A DNA stretch of 64,000 nt from Streptomyces fumigatiscleroticus (GCF_014647975.1 NZ_BMQF01000009.1:1-64000), one strand, 5' to 3'; shown: positions 34,031-42,938, numbered from the stretch's first letter. Notes: generated by a model from the sequence alone, not told the origin. Numbers and translations are program-made.

Positions 34031-35815
34031 ATGCAGAACACATCAGCCCCGGCCGCGATCACCCGTCGTCGTGCTCTGACGGTGGCCGGAGGAGTCCTCG
34101 CCACCGCCGCCCTCGCCCAGGCCGTGCCCGCCTTCGGCGCCGAGTCGCAGGACGCGGACGCCATCGTGGTGGGCCACGGGCTCGCCGGACTGGTCGCCAC
34201 GGCAGAGCTGGCCGCGGCCGGACGCAGAGTGCTCCTCCTCGACCAGGAGAACGAGGCCAATCTGGGCGGGCAGGCCTTCTGGTCCTTCGGCGGCCTGTTC
34301 CTCGTCGACTCCGAGGAACAACGCCTGATGGGCATCAAGGACTCCCACGACCTGGCCTGGCAGGACTGGCTCGGCACGGCCGGCTTCGACCGGGGCGTCG
34401 ACGACCCCCTGGGCCAGGACCACTGGGCCCGCAAATGGGCCGAGGCCTACGTCGACTTCGCGTCCGGCGAGAAACGCTCCTGGCTCGCCGGGCTCGGCGT
34501 GCAGTGGTTCCCGATCGTCGGCTGGGCCGAGCGCGGCGGCGGCCTCGCGGACGGGCACGGCAACTCGGTGCCCCGCTTCCACGTCACCTGGGGCACCGGC
34601 CCCGCCGTCGTCGAGCCGTTCGAGAAGAAGGTGCGGGCCGCGGCGGCGAACGGCAAGGTCTCCTTCAGATTCCGGCACCGCGTCGACGGAATCGTCACCA
34701 CGGGCGGCGCCGTCACCGGCGTACGCGGCGCGGTCCTGGAGCCGAGCGACGCCGCGCGCGGCAAGCCCAGCTCCCGTACCGTGGTCGGCGAGTTCGAGCT
34801 GCGCGCCCCGGTGGTGATCGTCACCTCCGGCGGCATCGGCGCCAACCACGATCTCGTACGGCAGAACTGGCCGGCCCGCCTGGGCGCCCCGCCCAGAACC
34901 ATGATCACCGGCGTGCCCGCGCACGTGGACGGCCGGATGCTGGCGATCACCGAGAAGGCGGGCGGACGGATCGTCAACCCGGACCGGATGTGGCACTACA
35001 CCGAGGGCCTGAGGAACTACGCCCCGATCTGGCCCGACCACGGCATCCGCATCCTGCCCGGCCCGTCGTCCATGTGGTTCGACGCCACCGGCAGGCGCTT
35101 CGACTCCCCGGACATCCCCGGCTACGACACCCTGCACACCCTGAAGTCGATCACCGGCTCCGGCTACGACTACTCCTGGTTCGTCACCACCCAGAAGATC
35201 ATCGCCAAGGAGTTCGCGCTCTCCGGGTCCGAGCAGAACCCGGACCTGACCAACAAGAACGTGCTCCAGCTCCTGTCCCGGATCTGGCAGACCCCGGAGC
35301 CGATCGAGAAGTTCAAGAGGAACGGGGTCGACTTCGTCGTCGCCACGACGCTGAGCGAACTCGTCGCCGGCATGAACAGGCTGACCGGCGACAACCTGAT
35401 CGACCTGGCCGACCTCAAGCGCCAAATCGACGCCCGCGACCGGGAGATCGACAACCCGTACACCAAGGACGTCCAGGTCATGGGCATCCGCAACGCGCTC
35501 GCCTATGTCGGTGACGCGCTCAGCCGCACGGCCTCCGCCCACAAGATCCTGGACTCCGGCGCCGGACCGCTGATCGCCGTACGCCTCAACATCCTCACCC
35601 GCAAGACCCTCGGCGGCCTCCAGACCGACCTGTCCGGCCGTGTGCTGAACGCCTCGGGCAGCCCGGTACCCGGCCTCTACGCGGCCGGCGAGGTCGCGGG
35701 CTTCGGCGGAGGCGGCGTCCACGGCTACCGCTCCCTGGAGGGCACGTTCCTCGGCGGCTGCCTCTTCTCCGGCCGGCAGACGGGGCGGGCCGCCGCCGAG
35801 GCGACCGCGACCTGA
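34031..35815 (+). CDS. Tat-exported FAD-binding dehydrogenase (KstD/fumarate-reductase-like)
   Basis: 594 residues from ATG 34031 with GGAAGGCAG upstream. A twin-arginine signal (ITRRRALTVAGGVLATAALA, cleavage near PAFGA) marks export in folded form with its cofactor. The Rossmann site is ADAIVVGHGLAGLVATAELA, with LLLDQENEANLGGQAFWSFG behind it. The C-terminal FAD clamp is GLYAAGEVAGFGGGGVHGYR. It belongs to the FAD_binding_2 class with 3-ketosteroid dehydrogenase and flavocytochrome c, but no steroid genes are near. The natural electron acceptor and substrate are not evident. Confidence 0.9.
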   Translation: MQNTSAPAAITRRRALTVAGGVLATAALAQAVPAFGAESQDADAIVVGHGLAGLVATAELAAAGRRVLLLDQENEANLGGQAFWSFGGLFLVDSEEQRLMGIKDSHDLAWQDWLGTAGFDRGVDDPLGQDHWARKWAEAYVDFASGEKRSWLAGLGVQWFPIVGWAERGGGLADGHGNSVPRFHVTWGTGPAVVEPFEKKVRAAAANGKVSFRFRHRVDGIVTTGGAVTGVRGAVLEPSDAARGKPSSRTVVGEFELRAPVVIVTSGGIGANHDLVRQNWPARLGAPPRTMITGVPAHVDGRMLAITEKAGGRIVNPDRMWHYTEGLRNYAPIWPDHGIRILPGPSSMWFDATGRRFDSPDIPGYDTLHTLKSITGSGYDYSWFVTTQKIIAKEFALSGSEQNPDLTNKNVLQLLSRIWQTPEPIEKFKRNGVDFVVATTLSELVAGMNRLTGDNLIDLADLKRQIDARDREIDNPYTKDVQVMGIRNALAYVGDALSRTASAHKILDSGAGPLIAVRLNILTRKTLGGLQTDLSGRVLNASGSPVPGLYAAGEVAGFGGGGVHGYRSLEGTFLGGCLFSGRQTGRAAAEATAT

Positions 35816-36049
35816 GCGGGCCCGCCACCGGTCCCCGGGGCATCAACCCGGGGGAGTACCGCGGAAGTTGCAGGAACCGTCCCGCTGCCGCGCCCGGTGC
35901 AAGAGGAGATCAACCCATCGCGGGACGCGGCGGGGAAGGCCCCGCCCGTACGTTCTCTCCCGGCACCGCGCGACCGGCGGTGCCGCAGGACGCGCGGGCC
36001 GAACGGGGGACCCGACGGGGGGACCCGGCCCGCGGCGGAGAGGAGTGAG

Positions 36050-36469
36050 ATGTCACTGCGTTCCAAGGCGGTGCTGCTGACGGTGGCCGCGGCGCTCGGG
36101 GGAGGCCTCGTGATCACGGCGTCGCCGGCGGCCCCGGCGGCGACCGGCTACTGCGCCAAGTCCAAGCTGGTGACGAAGGGCAGCTACTGGGCCGAGCTGC
36201 CGGTCACCAGCGGGGGTTCGACCAGCTGCGTCATGGGCTCCGGCGCGACGGGTTCCCATGTCTCGGCCCTCCAGCACTCGCTGAACATCTGCAACAACGT
36301 GGACGCCGGGGCGAACGACGGCATCTACGGGCCCCAGACCCGCAGCGCGGTGCGGACCGTGCAGTCCAGGGCCGGCATCTCCGTGGACGGGACGTACGGA
36401 CCGCAGACCCGCAACGTCGTCAAGTGGCGCTGGTACAGCGACGGCGGAGCGACGTGCGCCCGGCTCTGA
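36050..36469 (+). CDS. secreted peptidoglycan-binding domain protein
   Basis: 139 residues from ATG 36050 with GAGAGGAG upstream. A Sec signal (SKAVLLTVAAALGGGLVITA) ends near PAAPAA. The mature part carries PG_binding_1 repeats, SHVSALQHSLNICNNV and NDGIYGPQTRSAVRTVQSR, and then GISVDGTYGPQTRNVVKW, which bind muramyl peptide. Four cysteines in the mature part may pair. No catalytic domain is attached, so it is probably a wall-binding module or inhibitor-like protein. A 15-bp terminator follows. Confidence 0.85.
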   Translation: MSLRSKAVLLTVAAALGGGLVITASPAAPAATGYCAKSKLVTKGSYWAELPVTSGGSTSCVMGSGATGSHVSALQHSLNICNNVDAGANDGIYGPQTRSAVRTVQSRAGISVDGTYGPQTRNVVKWRWYSDGGATCARL

Positions 36470-36507
36470 CGGCCGGGGTCCGCGCCCGGCGGACCTCCGT
36501 CCACTGA

Positions 36508-36541
36508 GGGTGCCGGAGGCGGCCTACCGCCTCCGGCACCC
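36508..36541 (+). terminator. 15-bp perfect hairpin after the peptidoglycan-binding gene
   Basis: GGGTGCCGGAGGCGG (36508-36522) pairs with CCGCCTCCGGCACCC (36527-36541) over a CCTA loop, 38 nt after the stop. Confidence 0.82.
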
Positions 36542-36607
36542 GCCGTGTCGGCCGCTCGAGTTTCGAAAGTTGCGCAGCGTCTTGACGTGTACTTGGCATA
36601 GTGCGTT

Positions 36608-36625
36608 CATGGGAGCGCTCCCATG
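36608..36625. promoter_or_regulatory. CebR operator in front of the mannanase gene
   Basis: CATGGGAGCGCTCCCATG is an 18-bp perfect palindrome containing TGGGAGCGCTCCCA (36610-36623), the established binding site of the LacI-family repressor CebR, which is released by cello-oligosaccharides. It lies 57 nt upstream of the GTG start. TTGACG at 36582-36587 may be the -35 box, with the -10 region overlapping the operator. Confidence 0.88.
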
Positions 36626-36681
36626 GGTCCCTTGGTCTTCCTGATGCCCGAGTTTCTTGACGCTCACTTCCTGGAGTCGCA

Positions 36682-38355
36682 GTGAGAACAGCAAGAAGCA
36701 CGACACGAAAGAGCCCGCGCACCAGCCTGGCGGCCACCCTGGCCGCCCTGTTCGGACTGGCGCTGCTCGGCGTTCTCTGCCCGGCCGCCGCCGCCCAGGC
36801 CCAGTCGCCCGGCGCCCTCGCCACCGGCCTGCACATCAGCGACGGCCGCCTGGTGGAGGGCAACGGCAACGACTTCGTCATGCGCGGCGTCAACCACGCC
36901 CACACCTGGTACCAGGGCGAGACGACACAGTCGCTGGCCGACATCAAGGCGCTGGGCGCCAACACCGTCCGCGTCGTTCTCGCCGACGGCCACCGCTGGG
37001 CCGCGAACAGCGCCGCGGACGTGGCGAACGTCGTCGCCCAGTGCAAGGCCAACCGCCTCATCTGCGTACTGGAGGTGCACGACACCACCGGCTACGGCGA
37101 GGACTCCGCCGCCGGCACGCTCGACCAGGCGGCCGACTACTGGATCGGCCTGAAGAACGTCCTCGCCGGCCAGGAGGACTACGTCATCATCAACATCGGC
37201 AACGAGCCCTGGGGCAACACGAACCCGGCCGGCTGGACCGCCCCCACCATCGCGGCCGTCAAGAAGCTGCGCGACGCCGGATTCCAGCACACCCTCATGG
37301 TGGACGCGCCCAACTGGGGCCAGGACTGGCAGGGCGTCATGCGCGCCAACGCCCAGTCCGTCCACGACGCCGACACCACCGGCAACCTGATCTTCTCGAT
37401 CCACATGTACAGCGTCTTCGACACCGCCGCTGAGATCACCGACTACCTGAACGCCTTCGTCGATGCCGGACTGCCCCTGGTCATCGGCGAGTTCGGCGGA
37501 CCGGCCGACCAGTACGGCGACCCGGACGAGGACACCATGATGGCCGCCGCCGAGCAGCTCGACCTCGGCTATCTGGCCTGGTCCTGGAGCGGCAACACCG
37601 ACCCGGTCCTCGACCTGGCGATCGACTTCGACCCGGGGCGGCTCAGCTCCTGGGGACAGCGCGTCTTCAACGGCGCCAACGGCATCGCCCAGACCTCGAA
37701 GGAAGCCACCGTCTTCGGTGACACCCCGGCGGACACCCAGGCCCCGACCGCTCCCGGCACCCCCGCCGCCTCCGCCGTGACGGCCACCTCCGTCACCCTC
37801 ACCTGGAGCGCCGCGACCGACGATGTCGGCGTCAGCGGATACGACGTCGTCCGTGTCAGCGGCGGCACCGAGACCACGGTCGCCGCCTCCACCACCAACT
37901 CCGTCACCGTGACCGGCCTGACCGCCGACACGGCGTACACCTTCGCCGTCTACGCACGCGACGCCGCCGGGAACCGCTCGGCCCGCTCCGCCACCGTGAA
38001 CGTCACCACCGGCAAGGGCGGTGGCACCCCCGGCGCGGCGTGCTCCGTCGGCTACCGCGTCGTCGCCGAGTGGCCGGGCGGCTTCCAGGGCGAGATCACC
38101 ATCCGCAACACCGCAACCGCCGCCGTCAACGGCTGGACGCTGGCCTTCAGCTTCGCCAACGGCCAGACCATCACCAACATGTGGGGCGGAACCCCCACCC
38201 AGAACGGCGCCGCGGTGAGCGTCGCCGCCGCCTCCTACACCTCCACCATCGCCGCGGGCGGATCGGTCACCGCCGGCTTCACCGCCGACAAGGGCACCAC
38301 CAACGCCGCCCCCACGGCCTTCACCCTCAACGGCACCGCCTGCACCACCGCCTGA
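36682..38355 (+). CDS. secreted endo-beta-1,4-mannanase GH5_8 with FN3 and CBM2
   Basis: 557 residues from GTG 36682. Signal peptide to about residue 40. The GH5 catalytic domain (about 42-350) has acid/base Glu175 in INIGNEPWGNT and nucleophile Glu270 in LVIGEFGGPADQ. Blocks such as NGNDFVMRGVNHAHTWYQ and LEVHDTTGYGE match subfamily 8 mannanases like S. lividans ManA. A fibronectin III domain follows (APTAPGTPAASAVTATSVTL, residues about 353-443). A family 2 carbohydrate module at about 450-557 (CSVGYRVVAEWPGGFQGEIT) binds cellulose. A CebR box precedes it, and a terminator follows. Confidence 0.93.
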   Translation: MRTARSTTRKSPRTSLAATLAALFGLALLGVLCPAAAAQAQSPGALATGLHISDGRLVEGNGNDFVMRGVNHAHTWYQGETTQSLADIKALGANTVRVVLADGHRWAANSAADVANVVAQCKANRLICVLEVHDTTGYGEDSAAGTLDQAADYWIGLKNVLAGQEDYVIINIGNEPWGNTNPAGWTAPTIAAVKKLRDAGFQHTLMVDAPNWGQDWQGVMRANAQSVHDADTTGNLIFSIHMYSVFDTAAEITDYLNAFVDAGLPLVIGEFGGPADQYGDPDEDTMMAAAEQLDLGYLAWSWSGNTDPVLDLAIDFDPGRLSSWGQRVFNGANGIAQTSKEATVFGDTPADTQAPTAPGTPAASAVTATSVTLTWSAATDDVGVSGYDVVRVSGGTETTVAASTTNSVTVTGLTADTAYTFAVYARDAAGNRSARSATVNVTTGKGGGTPGAACSVGYRVVAEWPGGFQGEITIRNTATAAVNGWTLAFSFANGQTITNMWGGTPTQNGAAVSVAAASYTSTIAAGGSVTAGFTADKGTTNAAPTAFTLNGTACTTA

Positions 38356-38364
38356 CCGGCCGTG

Positions 38365-38397
38365 CCCCCGGCCGGCGACCTCCTCGCCGGCCGGGGG
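38365..38397 (+). terminator. 14-bp hairpin after the mannanase gene
   Basis: CCCCCGGCCGGCGA (38365-38378) pairs with TCGCCGGCCGGGGG (38384-38397) over CCTCC, 10 nt after the stop and before the convergent hydrolase gene. Confidence 0.82.
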
Positions 38398-38436
38398 ACG
38401 CACACGGCGCACACACGAAACCGCGGCGTCCCGGGC

Positions 38437-39957
38437 TCAGGCCGTCAGACGGGCCAGCACCGAGCGCATCGCGCGATGCACGGCCGCACGCGACTCGTGG
38501 GTCGGATCGAGGGTCTCGAAGCCGTGGTGACCGTGCGGCACGTCGATCACCTCGACCTCGGCCCCGCAGCTCTCGGCGGCCGCCAGGAACTCCTCGACGG
38601 TGGCGGCGATCTCCGGCATCTCGAGCCCGGCCCGGGTGAGGACCACGGGCAGGGCCCCCGCCCCCGCCACCGCGTCCGCCGGCCGGAACCTGCCGCCGCC
38701 CAGCCCCCAGTTCGGCAGGGGAGCCAGGACCGGACAGGTGGCGGCCAGGCACCGCAGCCACGCCGGGGGCGCCGCCAGCCAGTCGGCCGTGAGCAGACCG
38801 CCGCCGGAGAAGAACCACAGCGCGATCCGGTCCGCGTCCACCCGGGGATCGGCGCGGAGCAGCTCCACCGCGGCGGCCACGTCCGAGGCGGCGCGCGGGA
38901 AACCGGCCAGGTCGTGCAGGCGGTGGTCGACGATCGCGCCCACCGCCCCCCGCCCGGCGGCGTACCGGGCGTACCCCGTCATCGTGGGCCAGTCCCGCGG
39001 CGTCGGCCGGGCCCCGGCGGGGAGCGGTCCGCCGTGCACGAACAGGATCGCGGGCCGCGGGCCGTCGGCTCGGGGCAGGTACAGGTCGACGTTCCCGGTC
39101 CGTACGCGCGGGAGTTCGGGCACGTCCAGCAGGAACGGCCGCAGATGGGCGGGCGGTTCCGCGGCCCCGGGCGGCTTGAGCCGATGTCCCTCGCCCGCCG
39201 CGGCCCTCAGCAGGACCTCCGCCAGCTCGGCGGGACAGGACAGCATCGGCCAGTGCCCGGTGGCCAGTTCGAAGAAGGCGACCCGGGGACCGGCCAGCGC
39301 CCGCAGGGCGGGGTCGCCGAAGCCCACCAGCTTCTGCACCAACTCGATGCTCGTGCCGTTGCCGGTGCACAGCACGCCGGTGGTGGGCACCGCGGCCACC
39401 GCGCCGGTCAGCCGCAGCGGCTGGAGCAGGGTGCCCAGCGGCTGCGGCGCGGCGAGGGCGGTGAGCCGGTCCAGCGCCGCGCCGGGAACGCCCGCGGTAC
39501 TGCCCCAGCGCTGCCACTCGTCGCGGGCCGGGGCCGGCAGGAACCCCGCGGTGCCCGGCCCGGCGCGCTCGGCCAGCTGCTGACGCAGGGACTGGTCGGC
39601 CACCGCGGCCAGGGCCGGGACGCCGTCCCGCGGCATGGCCGAGTCCAGGTGGACGATCCGGCCGATCCGCTCCGCCCGCCGGTCGGCGGCGCCGAGTACG
39701 GGGTGGACGCCGTAGTCGTGGCCGACGAGCACGAGCTCCCCGGGGGCCGCCGTGCCGGCCGAGTCGATCGCCGCCAGCACATCCGCGATGTGCCTCTCCA
39801 GATCGGCACCGGCGGCACCCGCGGCACCGCCAGGCCCGCCGAGCCCCGTCAGGGTCACCGCATGTGCCGCGGCGCCCGCCGCCCTCAGCCGCGCGGCCGT
39901 GTCCTGCCACACGTGCGCGCCGGTGAACATGCCCGGCACCAGGATGAACGTGGTCAT
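38437..39957 (-). CDS. fusion of two alpha/beta hydrolase domains
   Basis: 506 residues from ATG 39957. Residues 1-270 form one alpha/beta hydrolase of the MES/HNL-like salicylate-esterase type (FILVPGMFTGAHVWQDTAAR, FFELATGHWPMLSCPAEL). Its elbow reads LVLVGHDYGVHPVL, with Asp where Ser is normal. Residues about 275-506 form a second hydrolase of the dienelactone/acetyl-esterase type: PAILFVHGGPLPAG is the oxyanion loop, IALWFFSGGGLL the Ser elbow, and VPHGHHGFETLD the His. Each domain is of full size. It diverges from a MerR regulator that probably controls it. Confidence 0.82.
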   Translation of the reverse strand: MTTFILVPGMFTGAHVWQDTAARLRAAGAAAHAVTLTGLGGPGGAAGAAGADLERHIADVLAAIDSAGTAAPGELVLVGHDYGVHPVLGAADRRAERIGRIVHLDSAMPRDGVPALAAVADQSLRQQLAERAGPGTAGFLPAPARDEWQRWGSTAGVPGAALDRLTALAAPQPLGTLLQPLRLTGAVAAVPTTGVLCTGNGTSIELVQKLVGFGDPALRALAGPRVAFFELATGHWPMLSCPAELAEVLLRAAAGEGHRLKPPGAAEPPAHLRPFLLDVPELPRVRTGNVDLYLPRADGPRPAILFVHGGPLPAGARPTPRDWPTMTGYARYAAGRGAVGAIVDHRLHDLAGFPRAASDVAAAVELLRADPRVDADRIALWFFSGGGLLTADWLAAPPAWLRCLAATCPVLAPLPNWGLGGGRFRPADAVAGAGALPVVLTRAGLEMPEIAATVEEFLAAAESCGAEVEVIDVPHGHHGFETLDPTHESRAAVHRAMRSVLARLTA

Positions 39958-40029
39958 CGTCGTCTCCTCCGTACACGATCGTCCGCGAGCAGGGCCCGAT
40001 CGTCCGGGCGCGCTCGCCGGTACGGTAGG

Positions 40030-40049
40030 AACTCCCCCTGAGGGAGGTT
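40030..40049 (+). promoter_or_regulatory. dyad overlapping the merR ribosome site
   Basis: AACTCCCCCTGAGGGAGGTT contains the perfect palindrome CTCCC-CCTGA-GGGAG (40032-40046), and its right arm is the Shine-Dalgarno sequence GGGAGG of the MerR gene (start 40053). It may be the MerR operator for the divergent promoter, an RNA hairpin that hides the ribosome site, or both. Confidence 0.5.
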
Positions 40050-40052
40050 CAA

Positions 40053-41000
40053 GTGTTCACGTCGCACGACGGACTGTGCAGCATCGGCGAACTCGCCGAG
40101 CGGGCCGGCGTCACCGTCAAGACCGTCCGCTTCTACTCCGACCGCGGTCTGCTGCCCCAGGCCTCCCGCACCGCCGGCGGGCACCGCCGGTACGGCCCCG
40201 AAGCGCTCGGCCGGATCCGTCTGATCCGCTCCCTGCGCGCCCTGGACCTGCCCCTGCCCGAGGTGCGCCGTGTGCTCGACGAGGAGGACGCCGCGGGCGG
40301 CGTGCTGGAGGGCGCCGTGGCCGGGCAGCTGCGCGAAGTCGGCTCCCGGCTCACGGCCCTGCGCTGGCGCCAGGCGGCACTGCGCCTGGTGCAGGAGTGC
40401 CCGCCCGGAGAGCGGGCCGCACGGCTGCGCCTGGTCGGTGCGGTGGCCGGCCCGCCCAGCACGGCCCCGCTGGTCAGGTTCTGGCGCTCCTGGCTGCCCC
40501 CGCGTATGCCGTCCCGGTCGACCGCCGCATTCCTGGATGTCGCGGTCCCGCAGCCGCCCGACGACCCGGCCCCGGCCCAGGTGCTCGCCTTCGCCCGCCT
40601 GCACGCCCTGACGACCGGGCCGTGCCCGGGCGCGGCACAGCCCCAGCCGGAGGCCCACACGGCGGTGGGAGCCCGCGGGGCGGCCGTGCTCTACGCGGGG
40701 CTGGCCGAGGCCTACCAACTGGCGGGCGTCGAGCTGCGCCGGAACCGGAAGCCGTGTCCGGGGGAGGCGCTGGACGGTTTCGTGGCCGCGTACGCGAGCG
40801 CGTACGGCACCCGGGACGGCTCCGGCTTCCGGCGGCGGCTGGCCGGGCAGCTCGCGGCCGACCCGCGGCTCGACCGGTACTGGGAGCTGGTGGCCGAGGT
40901 GATCACCCCGCCGGGCGGCCGGCCGGAGCCGACCCCCGGCACCGCGCACGACTGGCTGCTCGCGGCACTTCGGGCGCAGACGGCCACGTCGGCGGCGTGA
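40053..41000 (+). CDS. MerR-family transcriptional regulator
   Basis: 315 residues from GTG 40053, 5 nt after GGGAGG. The MerR DNA-binding domain is SIGELAERAGVTVKTVRFYS with the wing DRGLLPQASRTAGGHRRYG. A coiled-coil dimer helix at about residues 75-110 precedes a large C-terminal domain of about 190 residues of no recognised fold, presumably for effector binding. It diverges from the double hydrolase gene (95 nt between starts). MerR proteins typically activate such a neighbour, so the hydrolase is the likely target. Confidence 0.88.
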   Translation: MFTSHDGLCSIGELAERAGVTVKTVRFYSDRGLLPQASRTAGGHRRYGPEALGRIRLIRSLRALDLPLPEVRRVLDEEDAAGGVLEGAVAGQLREVGSRLTALRWRQAALRLVQECPPGERAARLRLVGAVAGPPSTAPLVRFWRSWLPPRMPSRSTAAFLDVAVPQPPDDPAPAQVLAFARLHALTTGPCPGAAQPQPEAHTAVGARGAAVLYAGLAEAYQLAGVELRRNRKPCPGEALDGFVAAYASAYGTRDGSGFRRRLAGQLAADPRLDRYWELVAEVITPPGGRPEPTPGTAHDWLLAALRAQTATSAA

Positions 41001-41036
41001 GCCGGCCGCGGGCCCGCCGGCCGGTGCGGGCGGCGC

Positions 41037-41591
41037 CTAACCGTCACCGCCGCCGGACATGCCGGCGGCGGGCCGTGCCCGTGGATCCGCCGCCTCCCGC
41101 AGGGGGAAGGCCAGTACGCTGACGCCCAGGGGGATCGCACCCGGCGTGCGCGGCGGCTGTGCGGCCTCGTGCAGTTCGGCGGCGAGCTCGGCGAGCCGGC
41201 GCCGGACGTTCTGCCAGGTCTGCGGGTCCACCCACAGTTCGGCGTCGACGGTCACGCCCTCACTTGCCTCCAGTCGGCGGCCGGCGCGTTCCCGCAGGGT
41301 GTGCGCCATCGTCTCGGCCAGCATCGGGGTCCCGTCGAGCTGGTCGGACAAGGGTGTGCCGTGGACGGTGCGGTAGCGGCGCTCCCGGCCGCCGCGGCGC
41401 GTGCGTTCCTCCGTCAGCTCCACCAGGCCCACCGCGTCCAGACGCCGCAGATGCTGGCTGGCCAGCGCGTGCGAGATGTCCAGCTCGCGGGCGAGTTCGG
41501 CGGCCGACATCGGCCCCGGCCACATGAGGCTGAGCATCCGGAGCCGCAAGGGGTGGGCGAGCGCGCGCAGTACGGGGTCGGTATCGGTCAC
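41037..41591 (-). CDS. ArsR-family winged-helix repressor
   Basis: 184 residues from GTG 41591; an ATG at 41621 is in frame. The N-terminal winged helix has DPVLRALAHPLRLRMLSLMW, then SAAELARELDISHALASQHL and the wing REYRTVHGTP-like segment RRYRTVHGTPLSDQL. A C-terminal domain of about 90 residues follows, as in YhzA/HTH_20-type regulators. The metal-binding Cys motif of metal-sensing ArsR is lacking. It diverges from an MFS gene, with a perfect 10-bp inverted repeat between them, so it very likely represses that transporter and itself. Confidence 0.85.
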   Translation of the reverse strand: MTDTDPVLRALAHPLRLRMLSLMWPGPMSAAELARELDISHALASQHLRRLDAVGLVELTEERTRRGGRERRYRTVHGTPLSDQLDGTPMLAETMAHTLRERAGRRLEASEGVTVDAELWVDPQTWQNVRRRLAELAAELHEAAQPPRTPGAIPLGVSVLAFPLREAADPRARPAAGMSGGGDG

Positions 41592-41627
41592 GCATGCCAG
41601 TAAAGCGCACGCCGCGGCCATGACCCC

Positions 41628-41655
41628 CTACCCCCAAGCAAATGATTGGGGGTAG
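41628..41655. promoter_or_regulatory. operator candidate between arsR-type and MFS genes
   Basis: CTACCCCCAA (41628-41637) and TTGGGGGTAG (41646-41655) are perfect inverted 10-mers with an 8-nt AT-rich spacer (GCAAATGA). They lie 37 nt from the ArsR GTG and 33 nt from the MFS ATG, in the middle of the divergent promoter. This is the shape expected of the ArsR operator. Confidence 0.7.
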
Positions 41656-41687
41656 GTTGCGGATCAAGCGCAACGGAAGGGGAGAGC

Positions 41688-42938
41688 ATGAGCTGGAGCG
41701 TGCTCAAGGTCGTGCGCGACCGCAACGCGGCCCTGTATCTGGGCGGGGTGCTGGTCTCCGGTTTCGGCGACTCGGCCATGTCGCTGGCCGCCGGGATCTG
41801 GGTCAGGACGCTCACCGGTTCCGACAGCCTCGCCGCGCTGGTCGGCTTCTGCATCTGGCTGCCGACCTTCGCGGGACCGGCGATCGGCGCCGTGGCGGAC
41901 CGGGTGCGCCGCCGCCCGCTGTTGATCGCCACCAGCCTCACCCTGGCCGCCGTCATGACCGCGCCCCTCGCCGTCCGCTCGCAGGAGGACGTCTGGCTGC
42001 TGTTCGGCGTGCTGACCCTGGTCGGCACGGGCATGGTCCTGACGGACGCGGCCGAGATCGCCCTGGTGGCCGCCGCGGTGCCGACGGAGCTGCACGGCGA
42101 CTTCAACGGCCTGGTGCGCACCGCCGTCGAGAGCACGAAGTTACTCGCCCCGCTGGCCGGCGCCGGACTGTTCACCGCCTTCGGCGGCCCGGTGGTGGCG
42201 CTGCTGGACGCGGTCAGCTTCGTCCTGGCCGCGGCCGCCTTCCGGCTGATGCGGGTCCAGGAGGCCGCCCCGGCAAGACGTGTGAAGCGGCGGGCGTGGA
42301 CCGCCGAGACCGCCGAAGGCGCCCGCCACCTGCGGCATCCCGTGCTGCTCCCGCTGGTCGTCACCGGCGGGACGGCCATGGTGCTGTCCAGCCTGAGCAG
42401 CACGGCCACCTACGCCGTGCTCGACGCCGGACTGCACCGACCCCCGGCCTTCGCGGGCGTGCTCACCGCCGTCCAGGGCCTCGGATCGGTCGTCGGCGGA
42501 CTGGCGGCCGGCACGCTGATGCGCCGGATGTCCGAGCGCACCTTCGCGGCGGCCGGACTCGCACTCTTCGCCCTGGGGGTGCTCACGCGGGCGACCCCCT
42601 GGCTGCCCGTCGTGATCGGCGGCAGCCTGGCGAACGGCCTGGGCCTGCCCTGCCCGCTCATCGCGGCGCTGACGGCCGTGCAGCGGGAGACCCCGGACGA
42701 GCTGCTCGGCCGGGTCGCCGCCACCGCCAACACCCTGATGTACGCGCCCACCGGGCTCGCCCTGCTCCTCGGCTCGGGCCTGGTGGCCGTCCTCGACCAC
42801 CGCGTGCAGATCCTCGCCTCCGGTCTCATCGGCCTGGCCGTGGCCGCCACGCTCGTCGTGACGGGCCGCACCGCGCGGACGGCGGCACCGGCCGGCACGG
42901 AGCCGGCGCCCGGACACCACGCCGATACCACCGGTTAA
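41688..42938 (+). CDS. MFS transporter, drug-efflux type
   Basis: 416 residues from ATG 41688 with AAGGGGAGA upstream. Twelve membrane helices. The loop 2-3 motif is GAVADRVRRRPLLIATSL (GxxxDRxxRR of MFS), and helix 1 contains YLGGVLVSGFGDSAMSLAAG. It resembles the MdfA/TetV-like enterobactin-exporter branch of actinomycete drug efflux proteins. Control by the divergent ArsR-family repressor is likely. It is followed after 42 nt by a YciI-type gene on the same strand, possibly co-transcribed. Confidence 0.88.
   Translation: MSWSVLKVVRDRNAALYLGGVLVSGFGDSAMSLAAGIWVRTLTGSDSLAALVGFCIWLPTFAGPAIGAVADRVRRRPLLIATSLTLAAVMTAPLAVRSQEDVWLLFGVLTLVGTGMVLTDAAEIALVAAAVPTELHGDFNGLVRTAVESTKLLAPLAGAGLFTAFGGPVVALLDAVSFVLAAAAFRLMRVQEAAPARRVKRRAWTAETAEGARHLRHPVLLPLVVTGGTAMVLSSLSSTATYAVLDAGLHRPPAFAGVLTAVQGLGSVVGGLAAGTLMRRMSERTFAAAGLALFALGVLTRATPWLPVVIGGSLANGLGLPCPLIAALTAVQRETPDELLGRVAATANTLMYAPTGLALLLGSGLVAVLDHRVQILASGLIGLAVAATLVVTGRTARTAAPAGTEPAPGHHADTTG

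Noticed and set aside
38327..39976. 549-codon alternative minus frame over the double hydrolase
   Set aside because: It is Arg/Gly/Pro-rich with no motifs; the 506-codon frame has both hydrolase domains intact.
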